From Emticicia sp. 21SJ11W-3 (GTDB lineage Bacteria; Bacteroidota; Bacteroidia; Cytophagales; Spirosomataceae), in assembly GCF_024138715.1 (NCBI RefSeq), contig NZ_CP092074.1, positions 2,294,001 to 2,358,000 of the forward strand: a stretch of 64,000 bases of DNA, read 5' to 3'. How positions within the stretch are numbered: position 1 is the stretch's first letter; each line of letters begins with the position of its first letter. The notes beneath the pieces were generated by a model that had not been told where the DNA came from, searched no databases, and saw only the letters and a list, made by a program, of their open reading frames with translations. The position numbers and the translations under genes are program-made. Positions 1 to 7,826 of this stretch are shown here, one piece after another.

Positions 1-465
1 TTTTTTAGATTGTTCCCACTTTTTGAATAAAGCCGGAATTTCTCTACCCATAAACTCCATAAACTGAATAAATTCTTCTAGTTTTTGATTAAACTCTTTG
101 GTAGCGTGGGGTCTTTGGTCAAGTACCTCACGCATAATATTATTAACCTTGTCGAAGTCAAGAAACTTGGCTTTCATGGTTTCTTTCCAGTCAGACAAAT
201 TACTTTTAAAATACCTTTTTCTGTCGCCAGGTTTTGTAATATACTCAATTCTGTTCATGTTAAGCAATAAATTAATGGCATTGCTGGTAGCGCTTTTGCT
301 CAGATTCAGTGCTTCACATATTTCATCAAAGGTCAATTCCAGCCTGTCAGAAACCAGCAGCAGGGCTGCAATTCTGGCAGCTGCCGGTTGTAAGCCCTGC
401 TCAAACATGAGGCCTACTTTTTCAATAAGTGCTAATTTTTCGTCGCTTAATTTCAAACTGTCCAT
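1..465 (-). CDS. GbsR/MarR-type transcriptional regulator (3' end cut by window)
   Basis: A minus-strand open frame runs from an ATG at 463-465 off the left edge without a stop; 155 codons are visible. The product begins MDSLKLSDEKLALIEKVG and carries a winged-helix region (about residues 35-85: LTFDEICEALNLSKSATSNA, then a wing ending KPGDRKRYF). That layout fits the GbsR-like branch of the MarR family, about 160-180 residues long, so only a few residues are probably missing. Such proteins are DNA-binding repressors of transport, osmolyte or envelope genes. A good promoter and a perfect 13-bp dyad lie just upstream, which suggests autoregulation. Family call is firm; target genes are unknown. 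Confidence 0.82.
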   Translation of the reverse strand, partial: MDSLKLSDEKLALIEKVGLMFEQGLQPAAARIAALLLVSDRLELTFDEICEALNLSKSATSNAINLLLNMNRIEYITKPGDRKRYFKSNLSDWKETMKAKFLDFDKVNNIMREVLDQRPHATKEFNQKLEEFIQFMEFMGREIPALFKKWEQSKK

Positions 466-485
466 CGTATCACTGAATAACGTTA

Positions 486-516
486 CAAAAGTAATTGGTT
501 TTTTTAGTTCTGCAAA
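486..516 (-). promoter_or_regulatory. Promoter of the GbsR/MarR gene
   Basis: On the minus strand TTTG (516-513) is followed after 19 bp by TACTTTTG (493-486). This matches the Bacteroidota housekeeping promoter (TTTG, N19, TAnnTTTG) exactly. The predicted start of transcription is near 480, leaving a leader of about 15 nt before the ATG at 465. Confidence 0.7.
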
Positions 517-532
517 TAGAGAACTAAAAAAA
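499..532. promoter_or_regulatory. Perfect 13-bp inverted repeat, probable operator
   Basis: TTTTTTTAGTTCT (499-511) and AGAACTAAAAAAA (520-532) are exact reverse complements separated by 8 bp. The dyad covers the -33 element and part of the spacer of the promoter at 486-516. A dimeric winged-helix repressor bound here would block RNA polymerase, so the neighbouring GbsR/MarR protein is the obvious candidate ligand. The T-rich end could also help terminate other transcripts, but the position over a promoter favours an operator. Confidence 0.6.
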
Positions 533-607
533 GTATAAGAAAGTTTAATATTTACGACAATATCTTTTTTTTGTACAATTTATTGGGCGGGCATTGAAGC
601 ATTTACT

Positions 608-1495
608 CTATATTTGAACCTGGCTGGTCTTTTTTCTGAATTCCTCAGGGGTAATGCCTTCATATTTCTTGAAGAATTTTGTGAAGTAAGAGTTGTCGCT
701 GAAATTGAGTGCGTAAGAAATCTCAGAAATGCTCTGATTCTGGTTTACCAGCATTCGCTTGGCTTCAAGCAAAATCCGGTTTCTGATAACTTCACCGGCA
801 GTTATGCCCAGATGTTCTTTGCAAAGGGCATTGAGATGGTTAGGCGTAATGTAGAGCAGCCCGGCATAATCCATCGGTCTTTTAAGGCTTATGTATTGTT
901 TTTCAACCAATTTCTGGAAATTCTTTAACAAGGTGTAGTTAAAGGCCGGAACACCCGGCAATTTATAAACCTGGGTGTGTTTTTCTATTTCAATAAATGC
1001 CTGCAATAGTAATACACGTACCAGGTCACGGCTGATAGTATTGTTCTGCTGTAACTGCCTGATTGTTTCTTCAAAAATATGGATGATTGTGTCTTTTATC
1101 TCGTCTTGAAGTTGAATGACACCGTCTTCGGCAATGCCGTTGAAAAACGAGAAAGACTCCAGGTAGTCGGGCCTGAGCAGGAAAGATTGAAAAAAGGAGG
1201 TGGAGAAGTTAATAACGTAGCCGTCAACCTCGCCCTCAAAACTCCAGCTATGTACCTGCCCCGGCACCATAAAATAGATTTGATAGGGAATAACCGGGAA
1301 ATTGCTGAAATCGATGGTATGTGAACCACCTCCTTTGGTAAAAAGCAATAAGTGATAAAATGTATGCCTGTGAGCCGAACACAAATTATGATGGGCTTTC
1401 AGATAGTCGGCAAAGCGGCTGACAAGGATATCATCTTCTCTGAAATCTGTCAGATTGCAAATATCAACTATCGGAATTTGATTGGTTGGGCTCAT
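608..1495 (-). CDS. AraC family transcriptional regulator
   Basis: This 295-residue protein has an N-terminal cupin-type sensor region (about residues 30-110, with the HTFYHLLLFTKGGG stretch) and a C-terminal AraC double helix-turn-helix (about 190-290). The second helix-turn-helix ends in the typical SISEISYALNFSDNSYFTKF and FFKKYEGITPEEFRKK. AraC proteins of this layout bind a small molecule in the cupin pocket and activate nearby genes. It lies 11 bp downstream of the DUF983 gene on the same strand, so the two are probably co-transcribed. Effector and targets are not evident. Confidence 0.88.
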   Translation of the reverse strand: MSPTNQIPIVDICNLTDFREDDILVSRFADYLKAHHNLCSAHRHTFYHLLLFTKGGGSHTIDFSNFPVIPYQIYFMVPGQVHSWSFEGEVDGYVINFSTSFFQSFLLRPDYLESFSFFNGIAEDGVIQLQDEIKDTIIHIFEETIRQLQQNNTISRDLVRVLLLQAFIEIEKHTQVYKLPGVPAFNYTLLKNFQKLVEKQYISLKRPMDYAGLLYITPNHLNALCKEHLGITAGEVIRNRILLEAKRMLVNQNQSISEISYALNFSDNSYFTKFFKKYEGITPEEFRKKTSQVQI

Positions 1496-1506
1496 CCTTT
1501 TTGTGC

Positions 1507-1890
1507 TTAATTAACGGCTTCTTTGTGTTGTGGCTGGTAATCGTTAAAGAACTGTAACCATAAAGACCTTGAGAAACGGTAAAATACCGGAAATAAAATG
1601 AAGGTTACAAGTAAATAGAGCCAGATATAAACCCGCCAGTCTACTCTGGTTTCAAAATACACATAATACGCTACGGTGGCCATCACAAAAAGTGCAATAT
1701 TAAATGCATAGCTCAGATACATTGAACCATAAAAGAAACCCACCTCTTTTTCATATTTCAGGTGGCATTGTGGGCAATGTTTGTGCATGACCGTCATTTT
1801 GCCCAGCGCAAACGGATTTTTAGTTTCAAATATTTCGCCCTCATGGCAACGGGGGCATTTCATTTTTATAGCTGCTTCGAGTTTGTTCAT
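1507..1890 (-). CDS. DUF983 family membrane protein with zinc ribbon
   Basis: A 127-residue protein with two Cys pairs near the N-terminus (CPRC about 13-16, CPQC about 39-42) that look like a small zinc ribbon, followed by two hydrophobic helices (about 57-76 and 88-107). This is the DUF983 layout, common in Bacteroidota and Alphaproteobacteria; its function is unknown. It is the first gene of a probable two-gene unit with the AraC regulator. A TAnnTTTG match (TAACTTTG, minus strand 1920-1913) lies 23 bp before the start codon. Confidence 0.82.
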   Translation of the reverse strand: MNKLEAAIKMKCPRCHEGEIFETKNPFALGKMTVMHKHCPQCHLKYEKEVGFFYGSMYLSYAFNIALFVMATVAYYVYFETRVDWRVYIWLYLLVTFILFPVFYRFSRSLWLQFFNDYQPQHKEAVN

Positions 1891-1912
1891 TTTGGTTTCT
1901 GTTTTATGCTTA

Positions 1913-1920
1913 CAAAGTTA
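1913..1920 (-). promoter_or_regulatory. -7 element for the DUF983-AraC unit
   Basis: TAACTTTG on the minus strand (1920 to 1913) matches the Bacteroidota TAnnTTTG element. I do not see a clear TTTG at -33, so the promoter may be weak or activator-dependent. The rest of the 1891-2077 gap holds the GMC-gene terminator and nothing else recognisable. Confidence 0.4.
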
Positions 1921-2023
1921 AAGCAGGTAAAACTGAAACTGTGGTAGGCGACATTGAATCTATGGTACTAATTACTGATTTGTATTTTTTTGGGATATAT
2001 CATTTTACATTAAAATACTAAAC

Positions 2024-2057
2024 CAAAAAGCCCGGCAATTCAATAGAATCACCGGGC
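2024..2057 (-). terminator. Intrinsic terminator after the GMC oxidoreductase gene
   Basis: GCCCGG (2030-2035) pairs with CCGGGC (2052-2057), and the inner bases continue the stem as GATTC/GAATT around a TATT loop. On the minus strand a run of five T (2029-2025) follows. It sits 20 bp after the stop codon of the GMC gene. Confidence 0.75.
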
Positions 2058-2077
2058 ATGCAGCATTCATATCAGTA

Positions 2078-3796
2078 TTATAAATTTCCTTTCTTAAACT
2101 CTTTCACTGCGTAGTCTGCTGCACGGGCTGTGATAGCCATAAAGGTAAGCGACGGGTTTTGTGTTGAGTTAGACGTCATACAGGCGCCATCGGTAACAAA
2201 AACGTTTTTACAATGGTGCATCTGGTTCCATTTATTCAGTAATGACGTTTTCTCGTCTTTGCCCATCCTTACGCCACCCATTTCGTGAATATCAAGCCCC
2301 GGAGCCTTTTTAGGGTTGTCATTGGTTCTGATATTCTTGAAACCGGCCAGCGTGAGCATTTCTGTCATTTGCTCGTGGAAATCCTTAATCATCTTCTCGT
2401 CGTTGTCGTCATAGGCAACAGACGTACGAATCAGCGGTATTCCCCATGCATCTTTCTGGTCTTTATCAAGGGTTACAAAATTACTTTCTTTTGGTATGGT
2501 TTCGCCCATCATGTGCGAGCCCACACGCCAGTTGCCGTATTTACGGTTGAAAAGACTAGTTTTCAGGTCTTCACCTATACCACTGTTATCGGTGTATTCC
2601 ATACGGCTACCGCTGAAACCGGCTGCATAACCCCGAAGAAAGTCGGTCTCCTGTTTGAAAACGTTCCGGAAACGCGGAATATAACTACCATTCGGACGGA
2701 TACCTTCTGTTTTTGTATCCAGGAATCCCTCATATTCAGCTGATATAGTAGTACGGAAATTATGGAAGGCTATATATTTACCCAATAAACCGTTATCATT
2801 GCCTAATCCATTAGGGAAACGGCTTGAGATTGAGTTTAGTAAAATGAGGTTGGTATTGATAGTAGCCGCATTTACAAAAATAACCCGGGCATAGTACTCG
2901 GTCATTTGCTTGGTATGTGCATCAACCACTCTTACGCCGGTTGCCTTGTTTTTCTTTTCATCGAAAATGATTGAATGCACCACAGAGTCTGGTCTTAATG
3001 TCAGTTTTCCGGTTTTGGCTGCCCAGGGAAGGGTAGAAGAGTTACTGCTGAAATAGCCGCCATAAGGGCAGCCACGCTGGCACAGCGAACGGTTCTGGCA
3101 TTGCCCGCGGCCTTGTTGCAGGTGTATGGGTTGCGGCTTGGTAAGGTGTGCACAACGGCCAATAATAACCGGCCGCGCTCCTTTATAATGTTTGGCCATT
3201 TCGTTGGTAAAGTGTTTTTCAACACATGATTGCTCATGCGGTGGTAAAAACTCACCGTCAGGTAATTGTGGCAGGCCGTCTTTATTGCCCGATATCCCAG
3301 CAAATTTCTCTACATAGCTGTACCAAGGTGCTATGTCTGCGTATCTGATAGGCCAGTCGACGGCGAAACCATCACGTGCGGGGCCATCAAAATCATATTC
3401 CGACCACCGCTGGGTTCCTCTGGCCCACATCAGCGATTTCCCACCTACCTGATACCCGCGTATCCAGTCGAAGGGTTTGTCTTGTATATATGGGTGTTCG
3501 TTATCTTTTACAAAAAAATGGGCGGCATCTTCATTGAAAGCGTAGCAGCGGCTGGCGATTGGGTTGGCATCTTTCAGCGCTTTGGGAATCTGGCCCAGAT
3601 GCTCAAACTCCCAGGGCTGCATCATGGTGGTAGGGTAGTCGGTTACGTGCTTTACGTCTCGCCCTCTTTCAAGTACCAGCGTTCTCAGACCTTTTCCTGT
3701 TAATTCTTTGGCAGCCCAGCCTCCGCTGATACCAGAGCCAACCACGATTGCGTCAAAGGTGCGGTCTTTGACAGAATCAATATTCAAATATGACAT
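2078..3796 (-). CDS. GMC family FAD-dependent oxidoreductase
   Basis: The 572-residue protein starts with a Rossmann FAD site, GSGISG (20-25), with ERG about 20 residues on. It ends in the GMC C-terminal region, with HEMGG and the motif NSTQNPSLTFMAI holding the conserved His and Asn of the active site. A Cys-rich stretch (CQNRSLCQRGCPYGG) is typical of the bacterial subgroup related to gluconate and sorbitol dehydrogenases. These enzymes oxidise alcohol groups of sugars or polyols. No signal peptide is visible; in this subgroup the large subunit is often exported with a small partner carrying the signal. That partner lies 48 bp upstream. Substrate cannot be told. Confidence 0.88.
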   Translation of the reverse strand: MSYLNIDSVKDRTFDAIVVGSGISGGWAAKELTGKGLRTLVLERGRDVKHVTDYPTTMMQPWEFEHLGQIPKALKDANPIASRCYAFNEDAAHFFVKDNEHPYIQDKPFDWIRGYQVGGKSLMWARGTQRWSEYDFDGPARDGFAVDWPIRYADIAPWYSYVEKFAGISGNKDGLPQLPDGEFLPPHEQSCVEKHFTNEMAKHYKGARPVIIGRCAHLTKPQPIHLQQGRGQCQNRSLCQRGCPYGGYFSSNSSTLPWAAKTGKLTLRPDSVVHSIIFDEKKNKATGVRVVDAHTKQMTEYYARVIFVNAATINTNLILLNSISSRFPNGLGNDNGLLGKYIAFHNFRTTISAEYEGFLDTKTEGIRPNGSYIPRFRNVFKQETDFLRGYAAGFSGSRMEYTDNSGIGEDLKTSLFNRKYGNWRVGSHMMGETIPKESNFVTLDKDQKDAWGIPLIRTSVAYDDNDEKMIKDFHEQMTEMLTLAGFKNIRTNDNPKKAPGLDIHEMGGVRMGKDEKTSLLNKWNQMHHCKNVFVTDGACMTSNSTQNPSLTFMAITARAADYAVKEFKKGNL

Positions 3797-3844
3797 AATA
3801 GCTTATAGTGTATGAATAGATTGTAATAATTGTTGTACTTCGGT

Positions 3845-4363
3845 TTATGCTTTTACAGGCACACAACCATGATAGAAACCCGGAGCCATGTTAAATTTGA
3901 TAACATTTACCATATAAAATTCAGAATTGGTGTATCCCTGAATGGTAAGCCGTTTAATGGTATTGGCAAATGTTTTTGAGGTAGTGTCTGATGAATTAAG
4001 CATCTGTGTGAACAGTGCTTTTTTCTGGTTTGAATCTAACGCTGTGAAGGATTTCTGGTAGGTTTGCTGTGCCAGTGCCTCGGTGGCTTTCAAACCGTCT
4101 TTCAGGTTTTTCTGTGCTGCTTCTCCGTAGCAATCGTTAATCATTCTTAGGGCAAACTGGTGCACTTTTAAAGATTTGGCTCCTGGTGTAGATGTTTCCG
4201 GAATAATGGTTTCAACGATTTCGCCCAATAGTGCTTCATCATCAAATGGTAAGTTAGAGGTTGTGCCGATTGACTCGGGTGTCCAGCCTGATGCCCACGA
4301 AGGCAGCGAAACCAGACCACCAAATGCCAGCGACAAGTTTTTAATTGCATTGCGCCTTTGCAT
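3845..4363 (-). CDS. Gluconate 2-dehydrogenase subunit 3 family protein
   Basis: A 172-residue protein with an N-terminal MQRRNAIKNLSLAFGGLVSL, which resembles a Tat signal in shape (RR, hydrophobic core) though the twin-arginine motif is not canonical. The rest fits the gluconate 2-dehydrogenase subunit 3 family, a small helical partner of GMC oxidoreductases. It precedes the GMC gene by 48 bp on the same strand, the usual order. In Gram-negative examples the pair acts in the periplasm, with electrons passed to a cytochrome; no cytochrome gene is adjacent here. Confidence 0.8.
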   Translation of the reverse strand: MQRRNAIKNLSLAFGGLVSLPSWASGWTPESIGTTSNLPFDDEALLGEIVETIIPETSTPGAKSLKVHQFALRMINDCYGEAAQKNLKDGLKATEALAQQTYQKSFTALDSNQKKALFTQMLNSSDTTSKTFANTIKRLTIQGYTNSEFYMVNVIKFNMAPGFYHGCVPVKA

Positions 4364-4397
4364 AATTATTCAAATATTTAATTGTCGTAAAACTATA

Positions 4398-4405
4398 CAA
4401 ACTTA
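4398..4405 (-). promoter_or_regulatory. -7 element for the GMC dehydrogenase operon
   Basis: TAAGTTTG on the minus strand (4405 to 4398) matches TAnnTTTG, 35 bp before the ATG of the small subunit. A -33 TTTG is not evident. Confidence 0.4.
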
Positions 4406-4466
4406 GATATTAAAATTGAATAATGCCACCGGCCAATGCTAATAAAATGAGAATAGGTAAAAATAC

Positions 4467-5795
4467 TTAATTTCTTGAACGCTTCTCGTACGACTTCCCG
4501 TACTTCTTTTTCTTTTCGGCTTCGTAGTCGCGCCGCACATTTGTTTTCCTGTTTTTCTCTGCTTTTTCATGAAAAGCCGGCCCGATATCTTCTTTTTTTA
4601 CCCTTTTCAGTGCAGGTTCTTTCATAAAAACCCTGGGTTTTTCATCTTCTGTCAACTTGTCTGAAATTTCCAGTTGCTCAGGCAAAGGCAGCATGGGTAT
4701 CTGGTAATTCATCAGTTGTTCAATGGCTTCTCTGGCTTCCAAATCCTTCTCGATAAAGAAACTGATGGCTATACCTTTTTTATCCTGCCGGCCTGTCCGG
4801 CCAATACGGTGAATATAACTTTCTGGCACTTCAGGCACATCGAAATTAATCACATGCGATACCTCCGAAATATCAAGCCCGCGCGAAACCAGATCGGTGG
4901 CAATCAGTATACGGTAAGCGCCAGTCTGAAACTTCTGAATGGTATCAAAACGATTATTCTGCGATTTGTTTGAGTGGATAACCCCAATCCCAGGCGAGAA
5001 CTCATTTTCCAGTTCTTCAAAAAGCTGGTCAGCCAGTTGTTTAGTAGCCACAAAAATCAATACTTTGGCGGCTTCCTCTCTTTTGGCAATCAGTAGTTCA
5101 AGCAGGTTGACCTTTGTATAGAAGTTAGGCAATTGATAGCCTGACTGTGCTATGTTTTCCAGCGGTGTGCCTGCCGGAGCTGCCTCAATGCGTACAGGCA
5201 GATTAAAATACGTTTGTATAATTTCTTCTACTTCCTCGGTCAACGTGGCCGAAAACAAAAGATTCTGGCGTTTAGCGGGCAGTAAATCAAGAATGTTAAT
5301 CAGTTGAGGCCTGAAACCCAGGTTCAGCATTTCATCAACTTCATCAATTACCAGTTTCTTAATCGACTTTGATTTTACAATACCAGCAGCCAGTAAATCT
5401 ATTAATCTGCCCGGGGTACCTACCAGCACATCTACTCCGTTGGCCAGTTCTGCCACCTGCTGTTTAATGTTTACCCCTCCGTAAACACCCACAACCTGCA
5501 CACTCTGGTATTTACTTAATTGCTCAACGGCTTCAACTACCTGAGTAACCAGCTCTCGTGTAGGTACTACCACCAGTATTTGAGGGTTTTTCTCTTTCGA
5601 AAACTGATATTGTCTTAGGCATGGCAACAAATAGGCAAAAGTTTTACCTGTGCCGGTTTGAGCAATACCGCATACATCCTGCCCCGACATCACTACCGAG
5701 AAAGCCTTTTGCTGAATAGTAGTTGGTTTGGTGTAACCTAAATCGTTTAAGGCGTTTAGTATGGGTTTATTCAGATTTAATTCTTCGAAAGTCAT
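4467..5795 (-). CDS. DEAD-box family ATP-dependent RNA helicase
   Basis: A 442-residue helicase with the Q motif region at the start, Walker A AQTGTGKT (45-52), PTREL (78-82), TPGR (127-130), motif II DEVD (151-154) instead of DEAD, SAT (182-184) and HRIGRTGR near 330. The last ~60 residues are basic, as in RhlE-like enzymes. It should unwind RNA in ribosome assembly or mRNA turnover, often induced by cold. The Ala to Val change in motif II keeps both acidic residues, so activity is expected. Transcribed alone, with a ~65-nt leader that contains a small hairpin. Confidence 0.93.
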   Translation of the reverse strand: MTFEELNLNKPILNALNDLGYTKPTTIQQKAFSVVMSGQDVCGIAQTGTGKTFAYLLPCLRQYQFSKEKNPQILVVVPTRELVTQVVEAVEQLSKYQSVQVVGVYGGVNIKQQVAELANGVDVLVGTPGRLIDLLAAGIVKSKSIKKLVIDEVDEMLNLGFRPQLINILDLLPAKRQNLLFSATLTEEVEEIIQTYFNLPVRIEAAPAGTPLENIAQSGYQLPNFYTKVNLLELLIAKREEAAKVLIFVATKQLADQLFEELENEFSPGIGVIHSNKSQNNRFDTIQKFQTGAYRILIATDLVSRGLDISEVSHVINFDVPEVPESYIHRIGRTGRQDKKGIAISFFIEKDLEAREAIEQLMNYQIPMLPLPEQLEISDKLTEDEKPRVFMKEPALKRVKKEDIGPAFHEKAEKNRKTNVRRDYEAEKKKKYGKSYEKRSRN

Positions 5796-5866
5796 TATTG
5801 AAAAAAATTATGGGTCTTGGATTAAGACCTATGGGTACCCCGCTCAATTTTATTAGCAAAGGTGAA

Positions 5867-5902
5867 CAAAATTAACGCCTTTTGCTGAAAAGAAGTTTCA
5901 AA
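5867..5902 (-). promoter_or_regulatory. Promoter of the DEAD-box helicase gene
   Basis: On the minus strand TTTG (5902-5899) and TAATTTTG (5874-5867) are separated by 24 bp, a slightly long spacer. The predicted leader contains the hairpin GGTCTT/AAGACC (around 5815-5830), a possible cold-responsive or stability element. Confidence 0.45.
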
Positions 5903-6015
5903 TTTGAAATATAAGTAGATTCGCCCTTTGATAGACAATGTCCGGGTTTCTGTCGACTGTTATTTGACTTATGATGGCTTTGCTGTTATTTTAAGCCTTT
6001 AAACAATAAAAAACT

Positions 6016-7017
6016 ATGATGAAACAATTCTCTGTTAAACAAAATCTCCTTTTTGTTTTGGTGGCTGCTTTGGTCGGTTTTCAGACCCATGCACAGGAAA
6101 CCAAAAAACGCCCGCCTATTATTGATGTACACGTGCATGCCATGAAGGTAAACCCTGCCTTTGCCAACGACCTTTGCCCCTGGTTTCTTAAAAATATGCC
6201 AGGCAGTGACCCTAAACAACCTGCACCGTCTTTCCTGAGCAATGGTTGTGCCGACCCATTGAAAGCCGCCAAGTCTGACAAAGAAATGAAGGATGCACTC
6301 TTGGCTACAGCCGAACGCCTGAATGTAATTATGGTAGCCAGTGGTGATGTAGGCGTTTTGCACGACTGGCACAAGGCTGCACCAAACCGAATTATTCCGT
6401 CTATTGGTATCAGTAATGCTAATGAAATGACTGTAAAGGCTTTTGAAGATTCACTGACGAAAGGCTTTTACAAAGTTATGGGAGAGGTAGCGCCACAGTA
6501 TCAGGGTATGTCGCCTAGTGATATGAGTCTGGATGAATATTTTGGTGTGGCCGAAAAACTGGGCGTGCCAGTAGGTATACACATGGGTACAGGGGGCAAT
6601 GGGATGGCGAATATCACCGCGCCTAAATACCGGGCTTCATTAGGCCGCCCGTTTTTATTGGAAGATATGCTGGCCCGCCACCCGAAACTGAAAATTTGGG
6701 TGATGCACGCCGGGTACCCGATGATTGACGAAATGATTGCCCTGATGGGCGCCAACGCTTATGTATATGTTGATTTAGCCGGATTTATCTGGAGCTACCC
6801 GCTTGAGGAAGTCCATGCCTATCTGCAACGCTTGATTCAGGCAGGATTCGGCAAACGCATTATGTATGGTACAGACCTGATGGTTTGGCCTAAATTACTC
6901 GAGACCTCAATAAACGTAATTGAAAGTGCCAATTATTTGTCAGAAGACCAAAAAAGAGACATTTTCTTTAACAACGCCGCCCGGTTCTTTAACCTTGACG
7001 TTAATAAGTATAAGTAA
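6016..7017 (+). CDS. Exported amidohydrolase (Amidohydro_2 family)
   Basis: This 333-residue protein begins with a signal peptide ending near residue 26 (VGFQTHAQ). The mature part has the TIM-barrel metal motif HVH (39-41), later GIHMGTGG, WVMHAGYP and YGTDLM, which match the Amidohydro_2 group of metal-dependent hydrolases and decarboxylases. Members act on cyclic amides, lactones or aromatic acids; the substrate here is unknown. It is a single gene closed by a strong hairpin at 7032-7075. The periplasmic location is inferred from the signal peptide. Confidence 0.85.
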   Translation: MMKQFSVKQNLLFVLVAALVGFQTHAQETKKRPPIIDVHVHAMKVNPAFANDLCPWFLKNMPGSDPKQPAPSFLSNGCADPLKAAKSDKEMKDALLATAERLNVIMVASGDVGVLHDWHKAAPNRIIPSIGISNANEMTVKAFEDSLTKGFYKVMGEVAPQYQGMSPSDMSLDEYFGVAEKLGVPVGIHMGTGGNGMANITAPKYRASLGRPFLLEDMLARHPKLKIWVMHAGYPMIDEMIALMGANAYVYVDLAGFIWSYPLEEVHAYLQRLIQAGFGKRIMYGTDLMVWPKLLETSINVIESANYLSEDQKRDIFFNNAARFFNLDVNKYK

Positions 7018-7031
7018 TTTTGAACAATAAG

Positions 7032-7075
7032 CATAAACCCAATGACCTGCCATAAGACAGGTCGTTGGGTTTATG
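7032..7075. terminator. Long bidirectional hairpin between convergent genes
   Basis: An 18-bp stem (7032-7049 with 7058-7075, one T-G pair) begins CATAAACCCAA and encloses an 8-nt loop. It lies between the ends of the amidohydrolase (+) and DUF2059 (-) genes. No strong T-tract follows on either side, so it may act as a stabiliser as much as a terminator. Confidence 0.6.
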
Positions 7076-7083
7076 GTAAATAA

Positions 7084-7530
7084 TTAGTTAGTATTTGCCT
7101 GCTTCTTCTGCATTTTTTCATAAACCTTTATACCCATCTTTTGCCCCCATTCTCTACCAGCGTTCATAGATTCTGTTAGCAGCATAGGTGTTTTTTCAAC
7201 CAATTTTTTCCCGGTAGGGGTCTCATAAAATATAATCATGTCCCGTATTTCCTGATGAGAAAAATGTTTATCATAGATTGGTATATAGAGTTCAACAAAT
7301 TCCTGATAATTGATTTCTTTTTTGAATTCATCAAGAAAACCTTCCGGTAAGTTATTGTTGGCTGTTGAATTTTTCATCGAATTGACCATGTTTTCAATGG
7401 TTACTTTAACAGCATTAATCGCACCGCTTACTACCAGAAAATGCTTTATGTCTTTGATTTTTGCTTCATTGTTTTGTGCCAAAGATGCAAACGAAACGAA
7501 TAAAAAGAGGAGAGTAAGTGATTTTTTCAT
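7084..7530 (-). CDS. DUF2059-like secreted protein
   Basis: A 148-residue protein with a clear signal peptide (MKKSLTLLFLFVSFASLAQ) and a helical body. The stretch YIPIYDKHFSHQEIRDMIIF followed by YETPTGKKLVEKTP is the hallmark of the DUF2059 family, whose function is not established. It is probably periplasmic and monocistronic. The 296-bp region upstream (7531-7826) separates it from a divergent gene and holds no ORF I can support; it is AT-rich with no full promoter match. Confidence 0.78.
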   Translation of the reverse strand: MKKSLTLLFLFVSFASLAQNNEAKIKDIKHFLVVSGAINAVKVTIENMVNSMKNSTANNNLPEGFLDEFKKEINYQEFVELYIPIYDKHFSHQEIRDMIIFYETPTGKKLVEKTPMLLTESMNAGREWGQKMGIKVYEKMQKKQANTN

Positions 7531-7826
7531 TTTTTGAAGATTTGAGTGTTAACAGCTAAAAGTGATATAATTTTTGTAATAGTAACCTATTTTTTGTTCT
7601 TCAGCAAAATTTCAGAAAAGTATTTTAAGTGTGTTTTCTAAATGGCAAAAGACCATAAACAAGGTAAGCACTATATGAATGGCTTCATTAAAGATATGTA
7701 ATCTCTTCTTCAATTTATCTGCTATTTTCGTTTACTTTGAATATATTTTCAATGGGAATCGCACCAAAACTTATTTCGTGACTTTAACTGCACCCTCAGT
7801 TATATAGATTTATAGCAAAACTTAAT

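Noticed and set aside
98-538. 146-residue plus-strand open frame at the left edge
   Set aside because: It is the complement of the GbsR/MarR gene, whose minus-strand frame has a clear winged-helix motif and promoter.
2285-2743. 152-residue open frame opposite the GMC oxidoreductase gene
   Set aside because: Antisense to a conserved coding region, with no recognisable domain or start signal.
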